From Chloroflexota bacterium (GTDB taxonomy: Bacteria; Chloroflexota; Anaerolineae; Anaerolineales; VGOW01), in contig VGOW01000001.1 of the NCBI GenBank assembly GCA_016875735.1, positions 124,001-188,000 of the forward strand: DNA of 64,000 bases. The letters are read 5' to 3'. Made by a program: the position numbers and the translations under genes. Of this stretch, positions 7,767 to 16,854 are shown piece by piece (position 1 is the stretch's first letter; each line of letters opens with the position of its first letter). The notes under the pieces are model-generated. The model saw only the letters and a program-made list of their open reading frames with translations, ran no database searches and was not told where the DNA came from.

Positions 7767-8809
7767 TCATGAAAGGCATCGACGGCGCAGTGACCGATTT
7801 GCAAATGCAAGACCTCTCGGCCATTCACAGCGCCGGCCAGCATTTGCTCGGCCTCATCAACGACATCCTCGACCTCTCGCGCATCGAAGCCGGAAAGATG
7901 GAACTGAACTTCGACCGCGTGGACTTGCCCGAAATCGTCAAAGACGTCATGTCCACCACCGTCGGCTTGGTGAAAGACAAACCCATCCGCCTCACGCCCG
8001 ACATCCAGCCCAACCTGCCGCCCGTCCACGCCGACAACATTCGCATCCGCCAAGTGCTGCTCAACCTCATGTCCAACGCCGCCAAATTCACCGAAGAGGG
8101 ATCGATCACCGTGCGCGCCTTTGTGGTGGAGAAGGACGGCCAGCATCCGATGGTGCACGTGAGCGTGAAAGACACCGGCATCGGCATCCCCGAAAAAGAT
8201 CAGCCGCGACTGTTCCAAACATTTTCGCAAGTCGATGGATCGGCGACGCGCAAAGTGGGCGGCAGTGGGCTGGGCCTTTCCATCTGCAAGAACCTCATCG
8301 AATTGCACGGCGGCACCATCACGGTGGAAAGCCAGATCGGAGTCGGCTCCACGTTCACCTTCACCCTGCCCGTTCACGTCGAGACGCCGATGACTCCCAT
8401 CGAGCTGCCGTTGGATGGTCACCAGATTCGCGCCGTGCTGGCCATCGACGACGACGCGCGGCTCATCGATCTCTATCGCCGCTACCTCGAGCCCAAAGGC
8501 TACACCCTGCACGGCCTCATCAACCCGCGCGAAGCAGTGGCCGCCGCCCGCGCTCTCAGGCCGCAAACCATTTTGCTCGACGTGATGATGCCGCCCGATC
8601 ACGACGGCTGGCAAGTGCTGGCCGAACTCAAAGGCCACCCGGACACGCGCGACATTCCGGTGATCATTTGCTCCATCCTCACCGAGCAAGAGAAGGCGCG
8701 CAAACTTGGCGCAGTAGATTACTTGGTCAAACCCATTCTCGATGTCGATCTCTTCGACGCACTGCACCGGCTGGAAAATCACTCCGCCGCCAGCGTGTCG
8801 GCGAACTGA
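7763..8809 (+). CDS. Hybrid histidine kinase C-terminal part: HisKA remnant, HATPase, receiver
   Basis: Coding of the right kind extends upstream of 7763 to about 7728 (LRTPLNSIIGFSRVIMKG). The ATPase domain is intact: N box RQVLLNLMSNAAKFTEEG, G1 box DTGIGIPEKDQPRLF, G2 box GGSGLGLSICKNLIE. A C-terminal receiver follows (AVLAIDDDARLID, TILLDVMMPPDHDGWQVL with the phosphoacceptor Asp, YLVKPI). The catalytic and receiver parts could still fold, but without the phosphoacceptor His this ORF cannot autophosphorylate as a normal kinase. The upstream fragments in other frames belong to the same ancestral gene. Confidence 0.85.
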   Translation: MIMKGIDGAVTDLQMQDLSAIHSAGQHLLGLINDILDLSRIEAGKMELNFDRVDLPEIVKDVMSTTVGLVKDKPIRLTPDIQPNLPPVHADNIRIRQVLLNLMSNAAKFTEEGSITVRAFVVEKDGQHPMVHVSVKDTGIGIPEKDQPRLFQTFSQVDGSATRKVGGSGLGLSICKNLIELHGGTITVESQIGVGSTFTFTLPVHVETPMTPIELPLDGHQIRAVLAIDDDARLIDLYRRYLEPKGYTLHGLINPREAVAAARALRPQTILLDVMMPPDHDGWQVLAELKGHPDTRDIPVIICSILTEQEKARKLGAVDYLVKPILDVDLFDALHRLENHSAASVSAN

Positions 8810-8811
8810 CG

Positions 8812-8893
8812 ACAGACGATAGGCGATGGACGAACGACGACACCGCGCGTCAGTGTTGATCTTTCGTCTATCGTCCTCCGTCCATCGTCCCCC
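8812..8893. repeat. Degenerate heptanucleotide arrays in opposite orientation
   Basis: The left half has words such as GACGATA GGCGATG GACGAAC GACGAC; the right half has TCGTCTA TCGTCCT CCGTCCA TCGTCCC, roughly the reverse complement. Together they form an imperfect inverted repeat filling the whole gap between the kinase and the next ORF. Confidence 0.75.
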
Positions 8894-8895
8894 TC

Positions 8896-10473
8896 ATGCC
8901 CGATTTCTCTCTCGAATGTATTGACTGCGGTCACCGCGCGCTGTCGAGTGGCGCGGCGAGCAAATGCCCCCGCTGTGGCAGTGAATGGCAAGAGGCTCGC
9001 TACGAGTATGCCAGCATCGGCCCCGGCCTCAATGCCTTGCTCGCCGGACGCGCCTTCAACTTGTGGCGCTATCAAGAATTGCTCCCCGTCCGCAATCCAT
9101 CGAACGTCGTCTCGCTCGGCGAAGGCGGCTCCCCGTTGGTGCACGGCTACAACTTGGGACTCATGCTCGGCCGCCCGTCTTTGTACATCAAAGATGAACG
9201 GCAAGGCCCCGCCGGATCATTCAAGGATCGACAAGCCACGCTGGTCGTTTCGATGATGAAAGAGAACGGCGTCACCGAAGCGGTGGCCGCCTCCACTGGC
9301 AACGTTGCCATTTCGTATTCGGCCTATTGCGCGCGCGCCGGAATCAAACTGTGGGCTTTCCTCACCAGCATGGTGCCGCCCGACAAAATGCGCGAGGTCG
9401 CCCTCTACGGCACGCAAGTGGTGAAAGTGACCGGCACGTACGACCGGGCCAAAGAACTGGCCGCCGAGTTCGCCCGGCAACGCAACTTGTTCTACGATCG
9501 GGGCGCGCGCAACATCGCCGCTGTGGAAAGCATGAAGACGCTGGCCTTCGAGTGCGCCGAACAGCTCACCCGACTGCTCGGCCTCGCGCCCATCTTTGGC
9601 AAGCAAGCCCTGCGCGAGGGCATGGATATTTTCGCCCTCGTCGTCCTCCGCACCAGCGCGGCGGCGCTCATCCTGTGGGGCGCTTACGCAATCTTCGCCC
9701 GCCGATACATGTACATTTACCCCGCCGGTCTCATTGCCTGCGGCATGGCCGGGTTCGTCAACGGTGTCGGCTCGCTCCTCTATTACAGCGGCCTCGCCCG
9801 CCTCGATGCCTCGCTCGCCCAACTTCTGTACACCACCAATCCGCTCTTCCTCGCCATCCTCCTCCGCCTCGACGGCCAGCCCATCTCGCGCCTCACCGCC
9901 ACGCGCATGATCATCGCCTTCCCGGCCATTGCCTTTCTGCTCACTGGCGGCAGTCAACACGTCGGCCAAACCATCGGCATGATGCTCATGCTGTTCGGCG
10001 GGCTCTTGTACGCCCTGCATCTCGCCATCACCCAACGCGCCCTGCGCGACATGCCCTCGCAAACCGTGACGCTGTACACCGTCACTGCGATGGCGATCAC
10101 GGTGATACCGTCGGCGCTCGCCATTCGTCTGCCCCTCACGCACACCCCGCCCGTCGCCTTCGTGGGAGCCGTCGGTCTCACCCTCGTCACCGTGATCTCG
10201 CGTTTGCTGCTTTTCGTCAGCGTGAAGCATTTGGGCGGGTTGCAAGCCGCGCTGTTGGGACTCAGCGAGCTGCTGGTCTCCATCGCCACCGCGTTCGTCT
10301 TCTTCGGCGAGCAACTCACCGCCACGCAATGGGCGGCCGCCATCGCGCTGATGATCAGTGTGGCGCTGGTGAGCCGCGAGCAAAACCTGAACGCGCATCA
10401 CATCTCCGAAGGCTGGCTGGCATGGATTTACGGCGTGATGGAGGGAGTGCGTTGGCCGGAGAAGGATGAATGA
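8896..10473 (+). CDS. Threonine synthase N-terminal half fused to EamA-family permease (chimera)
   Basis: Residues 1-229 are threonine-synthase-like: a zinc ribbon (CIDCG...CPRCG), LGEGGSPLVHG, the PLP lysine motif GPAGSFKDRQAT and ASTGNVAISYSAY. The C-terminal half of that enzyme is absent. From residue 230 (LAPIFGKQALREGMDIFALV) to the end the protein is a polytopic EamA/DMT transporter with about nine to ten helices and lacks only its first few residues. No natural family fuses a cytosolic PLP enzyme to a DMT permease, so a deletion (or misassembly) joining thrC to a downstream eamA gene is the best reading. The junction is near base 9583, in CTGCTCGGCCTCGCGCCC. Confidence 0.8.
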   Translation: MPDFSLECIDCGHRALSSGAASKCPRCGSEWQEARYEYASIGPGLNALLAGRAFNLWRYQELLPVRNPSNVVSLGEGGSPLVHGYNLGLMLGRPSLYIKDERQGPAGSFKDRQATLVVSMMKENGVTEAVAASTGNVAISYSAYCARAGIKLWAFLTSMVPPDKMREVALYGTQVVKVTGTYDRAKELAAEFARQRNLFYDRGARNIAAVESMKTLAFECAEQLTRLLGLAPIFGKQALREGMDIFALVVLRTSAAALILWGAYAIFARRYMYIYPAGLIACGMAGFVNGVGSLLYYSGLARLDASLAQLLYTTNPLFLAILLRLDGQPISRLTATRMIIAFPAIAFLLTGGSQHVGQTIGMMLMLFGGLLYALHLAITQRALRDMPSQTVTLYTVTAMAITVIPSALAIRLPLTHTPPVAFVGAVGLTLVTVISRLLLFVSVKHLGGLQAALLGLSELLVSIATAFVFFGEQLTATQWAAAIALMISVALVSREQNLNAHHISEGWLAWIYGVMEGVRWPEKDE

Positions 10474-10498
10474 CGAATGGCAAATGGCGAATAGCGAA
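10463..10498. repeat. Heptanucleotide array after the chimeric ORF
   Basis: Words GGATGAA TGACGAA TGGCAAA TGGCGAA TAGCGAA run from inside the last codons of the preceding ORF up to the terminator. The ORF's final residues (EKDE) are coded by the first words. A second array (TTCATCC TTCATCC TTCTGCC TTCATCC) lies at 10540-10567 on the other side of the terminator. Confidence 0.75.
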
Positions 10499-10504
10499 TG
10501 AAAC

Positions 10505-10539
10505 AAAAACCCTGCCAGCGTAACGCTCGCAGGGTTTTT
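10505..10539. terminator. Bidirectional terminator between eamA chimera and lon
   Basis: An 11-bp stem AAAAACCCTGC / GCAGGGTTTTT with an inner AGCG/CGCT stem; the A-run and T-run allow termination on both strands. It lies between convergent genes. Confidence 0.88.
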
Positions 10540-10566
10540 CATCCTTCATCCTTCTGCCTTCATCCT

Positions 10567-13107
10567 TTAATGCGCCGTCGGGCGAACGATCCCCGCTCGC
10601 GGCCTTGTTTTGAGCGGCGGCTTCGCGCGGAGAGGCCGTTTGATCCGGGCGACGGGGGGCATGAGAGCAATGCCAATCACCTCGTCCATCGTTTCGGCCA
10701 GCACGATTTTGACATCGCGTTTGACATTTCGCGGAACGTCCACGAGATCCTTTTCATTCTTCTTCGGCAAGATCATCGTTCGGAATCCGGCGCGGTGCGC
10801 GGCCAGCACTTTTTCTTTGACGCCGCCCACCGGCAGCACCCGCCCGCGCAGTGTGATCTCGCCGGTCATCGCCACCTCGCGGCGCACTTTGCGCCCGGTG
10901 AAGGCCGAGACCAGCGCAGTGGCAATGGTGATACCCGCCGACGGCCCGTCTTTGGGAATGCCGCCTTCGGGCACGTGAACGTGAATGTCGGTCTTTTCGA
11001 ATCGACTCTCTTCGACGCCCAGCGCTTTGGCCTGCGACCGAACGAAGGAGAGCGCGGCCTGCGCCGACTCTTGCATCACTTCGCCCACCTGCCCGGTCAC
11101 TTGCATTCCGCCTTTGCCTTTCAGCAGATTCACTTCGACCACAATGGTGTCGCCGCCGCCTTCCGTCCAGGCCACGCCGTTGGCAATACCCTCCTGATCA
11201 ACGCGCTCGGTTTCGGGCGGCGAGTATTGCGGCGGGCCGAGATACTTGTGCAGTGAGCCGGGCATCACTCGCTTGGCCCACGGTTTGCGCTCGGCTTTGC
11301 GCCGCGCCACTTTGCGGCACACGTTGGCGATCTCCCGCTCCAAATTGCGCACGCCCGATTCGTAGGTGTATTCGCGCACCATGCCGCGCAGTGAGCCGTC
11401 GGTGAAATCCAGATCGTCGCGGGTGAGTCCGTTCTCGGCCAGCTGGCGGGGAATGATGAAGCGGCGGGCGATCTCCAATTTTTCTTCTTCGACGTAACCG
11501 GAGAACTCGATCACTTCCAGCCGATCCTGCAACGCTGGCGGCAGGGGCCCGAGATAGTTGGCTGTGGTGACGAACAGCACTTTGGAAAGATCGTATGACA
11601 CGTCGAGGTAATGATCGAGGAAAGCGTGATTCTGCTCGGGGTCGAGCACTTCGAGCAGAGCGGCCGAGGGGTCGCCGCGAAAGTCGGCGCTTAGTTTGTC
11701 GATCTCATCGAGCATGAACAGGGGGTTGATCGTTCCAGCGCGGCGCATGGTTTGGATGATGCGTCCCGGCAGTGCGCCGATATACGTGCGGCGGTGCCCG
11801 CGTATCTCGGCCTCGTCGCGCACGCCGCCCAACGACACACGCGCGAACTTGCGCCCCAGCGCTTCGGCAATCGAGCGCCCCAACGAAGTTTTGCCGGTGC
11901 CGGGCGGCCCCACAAAGCACAAAATGGGCGAGCGCATCTTGTCCTTCGCCAGCGAGCGCACGGCCATGTATTCGAGCACCCGGTCTTTGGCTTTGGGCAA
12001 ACCGTAATGCTGTTGATCGAGCAATCGTTTGGCGCGCGCCATCTCAAGATTGTCGTCGGTGGATTGATGCCATGGAAGTTCGATCAACCAATCGAGATAG
12101 GTGCGGATGATCCCGCTCTCCGGCGACATGGGCGGCATTTGTTGAAGACGCTCCAACTCTTTCAGCGCGGCCTTGTTGGCCTCTTCCGGAAGGGAGGCCG
12201 CCGCCACTTTTTCTTTGAGGTCGCCGATCTCCTGCGCCCACAAATCGCCCTCGCCCAATTCGGACTGAATGGCCTTCATCTTTTCGCGCAGGTAATACTC
12301 GCGCTGGCTCTTGTCCACTTCCGATTGGACTTGCGTGTTGATGTGATCTTCGAGTTCGAGAACGTCCAACTCTTTGCCCAGCAAAACGCTCACGCGCTGA
12401 AGCCGTTCGGCCGGCTCGGCAATTTCGAGAACGGTCTGCGCGTCGGCCACGTCCACTTTGAGCGACGAGGTGACCATATCGGCCAGCCAGCCGGGTCCGT
12501 CCACATTCATCGCATACACATACGCTTCTTCGGGGATGCTCCGGTTGAGGCTGACCACTTTCTCGAACAAGGCGAGCACGGCGCGCATAAGGGCTTCGGT
12601 TTCGAGCGTCTTCTCCGTCGGCTCGTAAATGGGCCGCGCCCTCACCCGATAATACGGCTCGATTTGAGTGAACTCGATCACTTCCACGCGGCGGCGCCCC
12701 TGCGCCAACACCGACGTGGTGCCGTCGGGCATTCGCAACATGCGTCCCACCGCTACTTCGCATCCGGTCGTGTACAGATCGTCCGGGCCGGGATCGATCA
12801 CTTGATCGTCGATCTGCGCCAGCGCAATCACCGTCTCTTGATTGGCGTTGGCGGCGGCGATGGCCGCCAGCGATTTTTCTCGGCCCACGAGGAGCGGCGT
12901 GACCATGTGCGGGAAGAGAACCATGTCGCGCAGAGGCAGGGCCGGGCATTCGATGAAGCCGTGCGCGTCGAGTTTGGCTTCGTGAACGTCCATCAACTCT
13001 TCGGCGCGGGTGCGCATCGCGTCGGCCATATCGGCGTGGAAGAGCCACTCCGGAATGGGCGCGTCGTCGTACATCGAGTCGTCAAAATCGGGAGCTTGGT
13101 TTCGCAT
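10567..13107 (-). CDS. lon: ATP-dependent Lon protease
   Basis: The product of about 846 residues has the Lon architecture. An N-terminal substrate-binding domain begins at [20 protein letters not shown] after a roughly 60-residue acidic extension. The AAA+ domain shows Walker [19 protein letters not shown], the signature [22 protein letters not shown] and Walker [10 protein letters not shown]. The Lon protease domain holds [14 protein letters not shown] (catalytic Ser) and [15 protein letters not shown] (catalytic Lys). It degrades damaged and regulatory proteins in the cytosol. ATG 13107 is chosen; GTG 13113, 2 bases after the folC stop, is possible. A bidirectional terminator follows. Confidence 0.96.
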   Translation of the reverse strand: MRNQAPDFDDSMYDDAPIPEWLFHADMADAMRTRAEELMDVHEAKLDAHGFIECPALPLRDMVLFPHMVTPLLVGREKSLAAIAAANANQETVIALAQIDDQVIDPGPDDLYTTGCEVAVGRMLRMPDGTTSVLAQGRRRVEVIEFTQIEPYYRVRARPIYEPTEKTLETEALMRAVLALFEKVVSLNRSIPEEAYVYAMNVDGPGWLADMVTSSLKVDVADAQTVLEIAEPAERLQRVSVLLGKELDVLELEDHINTQVQSEVDKSQREYYLREKMKAIQSELGEGDLWAQEIGDLKEKVAAASLPEEANKAALKELERLQQMPPMSPESGIIRTYLDWLIELPWHQSTDDNLEMARAKRLLDQQHYGLPKAKDRVLEYMAVRSLAKDKMRSPILCFVGPPGTGKTSLGRSIAEALGRKFARVSLGGVRDEAEIRGHRRTYIGALPGRIIQTMRRAGTINPLFMLDEIDKLSADFRGDPSAALLEVLDPEQNHAFLDHYLDVSYDLSKVLFVTTANYLGPLPPALQDRLEVIEFSGYVEEEKLEIARRFIIPRQLAENGLTRDDLDFTDGSLRGMVREYTYESGVRNLEREIANVCRKVARRKAERKPWAKRVMPGSLHKYLGPPQYSPPETERVDQEGIANGVAWTEGGGDTIVVEVNLLKGKGGMQVTGQVGEVMQESAQAALSFVRSQAKALGVEESRFEKTDIHVHVPEGGIPKDGPSAGITIATALVSAFTGRKVRREVAMTGEITLRGRVLPVGGVKEKVLAAHRAGFRTMILPKKNEKDLVDVPRNVKRDVKIVLAETMDEVIGIALMPPVARIKRPLRAKPPLKTRPRAGIVRPTAH

Positions 13108-13115
13108 CGGCACAG

Positions 13116-14450
13116 TTATGATTTCAACAACAATCGCACATCGGCGACGAGAAAAACACTGCCGGTGACTAAAATGATTTGCTCTGGGCCGCCGCGAGCG
13201 TCGGCCAGCGCATCGGCTACAGTATGTGCCACATTCACCGAACGCGCAACTCCGATTTGGCGGCTGGTCTCCGCCAAACGTTCGGCGTTGCTGGCGCGCG
13301 GGTGATCGGCTTTGGCTACAATCATTCGACTCGACAGCGGCAACAACTCAGCCAGCATCCCTTCCACGTCTTTGTCATCCGACGCGCCGAAGATCAGCGC
13401 GGGGTGAGCGTCGGGGAAAGTTTCTTTCACCGTCGCGGCGAGTTTCGAGGCCGAGTCGCGGTTGTGGGCGCAGTCGAGGACGATCGTTTTACTGCTGGCT
13501 GAGTCGCGGATCACTTCGAAACGACCCGGCCACGAAACGGTTGCCAAGCCGCGCTGTATCGCCTCGAGCGGGACTTCGAAGCCCTGCATTCGCAGTTCAT
13601 GAATCATGGCTACTGCCACCGCCGCGTTTTCGATTTGGTGTTGGCCGAGCAGTGGGATGTCAAACGGTGTCGGCGCCCATTCGCCGACTTCCGGTTGCAG
13701 AGCGGTGGAGGGTTGAATGGAGAATCGCTGTCCGGCGTCGGAGACGGAATCCCTCGAGGCAATCCAATCGCGGCCAATCACTCGCAAACGCGCGCCGCGA
13801 TCTCGCGCGATCGAAGAAATTTTTTCCAGCGCGTCACTGCTCTGCGGGGCGCACACCACCGGCACGCCGGGTTTGATGATGCCCGCTTTCTCTTCGGCGA
13901 TCTCCGGCAGGGTGTTGCCGAGCAGTTGGATGTGATCGTAACTGAGCGAGGTGATGGCGCAGGCGTTGGGGTGCAGCACGTTGGTCGCGTCGAGCCGGCC
14001 GCCGAGCCCCACTTCGAATACGCCGAAGGTCGCGCGCTGGCGGGCAAACCATTCGTGCGCAAGCGCCGTGGTGATCTCGAACGTGGTGACGCCCGGCAGT
14101 GAGTCGAAGACGGGCCTGAGTTCGGTGGTGAGTGAAGACAGGGTATCGTGCGAGATCGGCTGGTCGTCGAACTGAATGCGCTCGCAGAAGTCGTTGAGGT
14201 GCGGCGAGGTGTAGAGGCCAACCCGGTATCTGGCGGCGCGCAGAATGGAGGCGGCCATCGCCGACACCGAGCCTTTGCCTTTGGTGCCGGCCACATGCAG
14301 TGAGGGGAGCCGCCGTTGCGGATCGCCGAGCCGCGCCAACAGCGTGCGCATGCGGGTGAGGTCGAACGTGTCCGGCGAATACTTGTAGCGCGACTTGAGT
14401 CCGTAATCGACGAAGCTGTAAATGTAATCGAGGGTTTGATCGTAATCCAT
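13116..14450 (-). CDS. folC: Bifunctional folylpolyglutamate/dihydrofolate synthase
   Basis: The 444-residue Mur-ligase-family enzyme shows the P-loop HVAGTKGKGSVSAMAASIL, TSPHLNDFCERI, the catalytic region FEVGLGGRLDATNVL, SLSYDHIQLLGNTLPEIAEEKAGIIK and a C-terminal FGASDDKDVEGML. It adds glutamates to folates, and in many bacteria also makes dihydrofolate. It is the first gene of a folC-lon pair on the minus strand with 2 bases between them, so co-transcription is likely. Confidence 0.95.
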   Translation of the reverse strand: MDYDQTLDYIYSFVDYGLKSRYKYSPDTFDLTRMRTLLARLGDPQRRLPSLHVAGTKGKGSVSAMAASILRAARYRVGLYTSPHLNDFCERIQFDDQPISHDTLSSLTTELRPVFDSLPGVTTFEITTALAHEWFARQRATFGVFEVGLGGRLDATNVLHPNACAITSLSYDHIQLLGNTLPEIAEEKAGIIKPGVPVVCAPQSSDALEKISSIARDRGARLRVIGRDWIASRDSVSDAGQRFSIQPSTALQPEVGEWAPTPFDIPLLGQHQIENAAVAVAMIHELRMQGFEVPLEAIQRGLATVSWPGRFEVIRDSASSKTIVLDCAHNRDSASKLAATVKETFPDAHPALIFGASDDKDVEGMLAELLPLSSRMIVAKADHPRASNAERLAETSRQIGVARSVNVAHTVADALADARGGPEQIILVTGSVFLVADVRLLLKS

Positions 14451-14463
14451 GAGAGCGAGCGGG

Positions 14464-14491
14464 ATTCTATCACTGTTTGTTTGGGATACAA
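14464..14491 (-). promoter_or_regulatory. Candidate promoter for folC-lon
   Basis: On the minus strand TTGTAT is followed after 16 bases by TAGAAT, about 15 bases upstream of the folC ATG. This would give a short or nearly leaderless transcript. Only the box match and position support it. Confidence 0.45.
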
Positions 14492-14516
14492 TTCGAGGCG
14501 GGCAGGAAGAGTAATC

Positions 14517-14568
14517 AGGAATTGGTAAGCGGTAATTACCAATTCCTGATTACCAATCACCAATCACC
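14517..14568. repeat. Heptanucleotide array abutting a glycosyltransferase start
   Basis: Words AATTACC AATTCCT GATTACC AATCACC AATCACC end two bases before the ATG at 14571, so the region where a ribosome site should lie is repeat. The left half (AGGAATTGGTAA) is an inverted copy of the right half. Confidence 0.8.
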
Positions 14569-14570
14569 GA

Positions 14571-16517
14571 ATGATCCGCCGCCTCTCCCTCCCCTCCCTC
14601 ATCCTCTTGCTGGCCACGGCACTGCGCCTCTATCATCTCGACTTTCGCGCGCTGTGGTGGGATGAAGGGTTGAGTCTTTTCTTCGCCCGACTCAATTACA
14701 TTGAGAATGCGCGCATGGCTGTGATTCTGGCCGACACGAACCCGCCAGTGTATCGGCTGTTGCTCGGCGCGTGGGTTGGGATGGTGGGCAGTTCGGCGTT
14801 CACGACTCGGCTGTTCTCGGTTTTGCCCGGCGTGATACTCGTCGCCATCGTTCATCGGTTGGGGCGAGCGCTGAGGCTCTCGCGCACAACATCGCTGATG
14901 GCAATGGTTCTGTGCGCCGCCTCGCCGATGCTGATCTATTACTCGCAAGAGGCCAAAGGCTACAGCCTCGTGGCGATGGCGGCGGCCGCGTCGGTGATGT
15001 TGTGGATTATAGTAACCCCCACCCTAACCCTCCCCCGTCGGAAAAACACCGACAGGGGAGGGGATCGACTCCCCTCTCCCGCGAAGCGGGGGAGGGGCTG
15101 GGGGTGGGGGATGGCAGGGTTATACACCCTCGCCCTCCTCCTCGCCGTCGGCTCACATTACATCGCCGCATTTCTGATCGCCGTCGAGAATCTGTGGACG
15201 ATTGCGCTCACCATTCGGCATTGGCGCGGCAACGAACGGCAATGGCTGATCCTTTGGGCGCGGATGATCGGCGCGCAAGCTATTGTTGCGCTGGCCCTGC
15301 TTCCATTCGTCGCCCTCACCTTCGGCGGCACGAGCGCGGCGGTGCGCGGCGAGACGGGCGGGTTCAGCGGGTTGAACGGCCCGGCGCAATTCTTCGGCCA
15401 GCATGCCATCGAACTCACGCAGGGGCCAACGGCGGGAGGAGTGTGGGCATGGGTGGGAGCGGGAGCAATCATCGGGTTAGTGGTAATTGGTTATTGGAGA
15501 TTGGAGATTAGAGATTGGAAGTTGCTGACTTGGATTGCCATTCCAATCCTTTGCGGCTTCGCTCTCAACACTTATCACGAATTCTTCTTTCCGCGATTCG
15601 TCCTCTACACTGTCCCGCCGATCATGCTCCTCGCAGCCAACGGCCTCCATCGCCTCGCCTCGCCATTCGCCATTCGTCATTCGTCATTCATCATTGTCTC
15701 ATTGTTCATTGTCTCATTGTGGACTCCGTCTCTTCTCGCTCATTACAACGCTCCCACCGACCCCGCCGAAGACTGGCGGCCCGTGGCCGAGGCCATGCGC
15801 CCGCTGATGCGCGAAAGGGACGCCGCCATTTACGTTTGGGGCTGGATGCCCGGCTACCTCGACTCTTATCTCCCCCCTGCCCCGCGCCCTCGTTACGCGC
15901 TCGGCTTCTTCACTCCGCAGTCGCTCGACGCTGACATGACTCGCATCACCGCCGGGCGCGATCGGGTGTGGCTGTTGGATTATCAAATCGATCAGTTCGA
16001 TGCGCGCAACATGGCCGGGCGATGGCTGGGCCAACGCGCCGCATTGGTGTTCGACGAGTGGCACGGCAACGCGCACATCGCGTTATTTGCGCTCAAACAA
16101 TCGCGCACAATTTCGCCGGGGCAGTTTGAGTTTGAGTTTGGGAATGGTTTGCGGCTGACGGTTTCAGAAATGCAAGCCGCGCTCGCGCCGGGTGACGCGC
16201 TGGCGATCTCGATGGTGTGGGAAGCGACTCGGCCGCTCGCCGAGCGCTACACCGTCTTTTTGCACCTGCAAGCCGACGATGGCACGCTCGTCGCCGGGCG
16301 CGACTCCGAGCCGAACAACGGACTCATGCCCATCGCCGAATGGGAGCCGGGCGAGCGCCACGCCGAATTGCGCGGCCTGCTCATCCCGCCCGAGACTCCG
16401 CCGGGGCGCTATTGGATCACGGTGGGGATGTACAACACGCTGACGGGCGCGGTGGATGAAGCGGGGCCAATGGTGGTGGGGGCGGTGGAGGTCAATTCGG
16501 GTCATTCCACGCCCTGA
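14571..16517 (+). CDS. GT-C (PMT/ArnT-like) membrane glycosyltransferase with repeat insertions
   Basis: The 648-residue polytopic protein begins with a hydrophobic helix followed by LWWDEGLSLFFARL, the acidic loop motif of GT-C transferases that use polyprenyl-phosphate sugars, and has YYSQEAKGYSL after helix 3-4. About ten helices are followed by a soluble C-terminal beta-rich domain (FHLQADDGTLVAGRDSEP). Two foreign-looking stretches are in frame: residues 150-181 (TPTLTLPRRKNTDRGG... AKRGRGWGWG) from a GC palindrome, and two heptamer-derived segments (YWRLEIRDWKLL, FAIRHSSFIIVSLFIVSLW). It is divergent from folC. The acceptor and sugar cannot be told. Confidence 0.82.
   Translation: MIRRLSLPSLILLLATALRLYHLDFRALWWDEGLSLFFARLNYIENARMAVILADTNPPVYRLLLGAWVGMVGSSAFTTRLFSVLPGVILVAIVHRLGRALRLSRTTSLMAMVLCAASPMLIYYSQEAKGYSLVAMAAAASVMLWIIVTPTLTLPRRKNTDRGGDRLPSPAKRGRGWGWGMAGLYTLALLLAVGSHYIAAFLIAVENLWTIALTIRHWRGNERQWLILWARMIGAQAIVALALLPFVALTFGGTSAAVRGETGGFSGLNGPAQFFGQHAIELTQGPTAGGVWAWVGAGAIIGLVVIGYWRLEIRDWKLLTWIAIPILCGFALNTYHEFFFPRFVLYTVPPIMLLAANGLHRLASPFAIRHSSFIIVSLFIVSLWTPSLLAHYNAPTDPAEDWRPVAEAMRPLMRERDAAIYVWGWMPGYLDSYLPPAPRPRYALGFFTPQSLDADMTRITAGRDRVWLLDYQIDQFDARNMAGRWLGQRAALVFDEWHGNAHIALFALKQSRTISPGQFEFEFGNGLRLTVSEMQAALAPGDALAISMVWEATRPLAERYTVFLHLQADDGTLVAGRDSEPNNGLMPIAEWEPGERHAELRGLLIPPETPPGRYWITVGMYNTLTGAVDEAGPMVVGAVEVNSGHSTP
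15018..15112. repeat. GC-rich palindromic element in frame inside a glycosyltransferase
   Basis: CCCCCACCCTAACCCTCCCCC on the left is mirrored by GGGGGAGGGGCTGGGGGTGGGG on the right. Inside lie two smaller hairpins (GTCGG...CCGAC and CTCCCGC...GCGGGGGAG). It adds about 32 residues without breaking the frame. Confidence 0.8.
15482..15524. repeat. In-frame heptamer array (TTGGAGA words)
   Basis: TTGGAGA TTGGAGA TTAGAGA TTGGAAG words inside the GT-C gene encode RLEIRDWKL. The preceding TGGTAATTGGTTATTGG is of the same type. Confidence 0.8.
15662..15720. repeat. In-frame heptamer array (CATTCGT/CATTGTC words)
   Basis: Eight or so tandem words (CATTCGC, CATTCGT, CATTCGT, CATTCAT, CATTGTC, TCATTGT, TCATTGT) are coding in the GT-C gene. 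They encode AIRHSSFIIVSLFIVSLW, which happens to be hydrophobic and reads as a membrane helix. Confidence 0.82.
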
Positions 16518-16520
16518 TTC

Positions 16521-16549
16521 TTGACAATAGTAACGTGATGCGTTACCAT
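16521..16549 (+). promoter_or_regulatory. higBA promoter with overlapping inverted-repeat operator
   Basis: A perfect TTGACA (16521-16526) and TACCAT (16544-16549) are separated by 17 bases. Between and over the -10 lies the inverted repeat GTAACG-N5-CGTTAC (16530-16546). The toxin ATG follows 8 bases later. The placement is what is expected for autorepression by the HigA antitoxin. Confidence 0.75.
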
Positions 16550-16557
16550 TAGACGCG

Positions 16558-16839
16558 ATGATACGGAGTTTCGGCGACAAGGAAACCGAGAAGGTTTTCA
16601 ATCGCGAGTTCTCGCGCAAACTGCCGACCGACATACAACGGCCTGCCCGTCGCAAATTAGAAATCCTGAATGCGGCTGAAACTCTGGAAGACGTGCGCAC
16701 CCCGCCATCCAATCACTTGGAGAAACTATCTGGCAATCGCAAGGGCCAGCACAGTATCCGCATCAATGATCAATGGCGCATCTGTTTCGTGTGGAAGGAT
16801 GGCGACGCCCATTCAGTGGAAATCGTGGATTACCATTAG
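16558..16839 (+). CDS. higB: HigB-type toxin (RelE/ParE superfamily)
   Basis: The 93-residue protein begins MIRSFGDKETEKVF and has KLPTDIQRPARRKLEILNAAETLEDVRTPPSNHLEKLSGNRKGQHSIRINDQWRICF-type core ending VEIVDYH, the layout of the plasmid-maintenance killer (HigB) family. HigB toxins cleave mRNA at the translating ribosome. Toxin precedes antitoxin, which is the normal order for higBA. It lies between a glycosyltransferase and a surface protein, unrelated to either. The quoted core is a family match by eye. Confidence 0.92.
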   Translation: MIRSFGDKETEKVFNREFSRKLPTDIQRPARRKLEILNAAETLEDVRTPPSNHLEKLSGNRKGQHSIRINDQWRICFVWKDGDAHSVEIVDYH

Positions 16840-16854
16840 CGGAAAGTGAAACTT

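Noticed and set aside
9217-10542. Long minus-strand ORF (441 aa) opposite the thrC-eamA chimera
   Set aside because: Its composition (His/Glu/Gly-rich, no family motif) is that of an antisense shadow of GC-rich coding DNA; the plus strand has clear protein-family motifs.
11752-13305. 517-aa plus-strand ORF opposite lon
   Set aside because: Antisense shadow: the minus strand encodes an intact Lon protease with all motifs.
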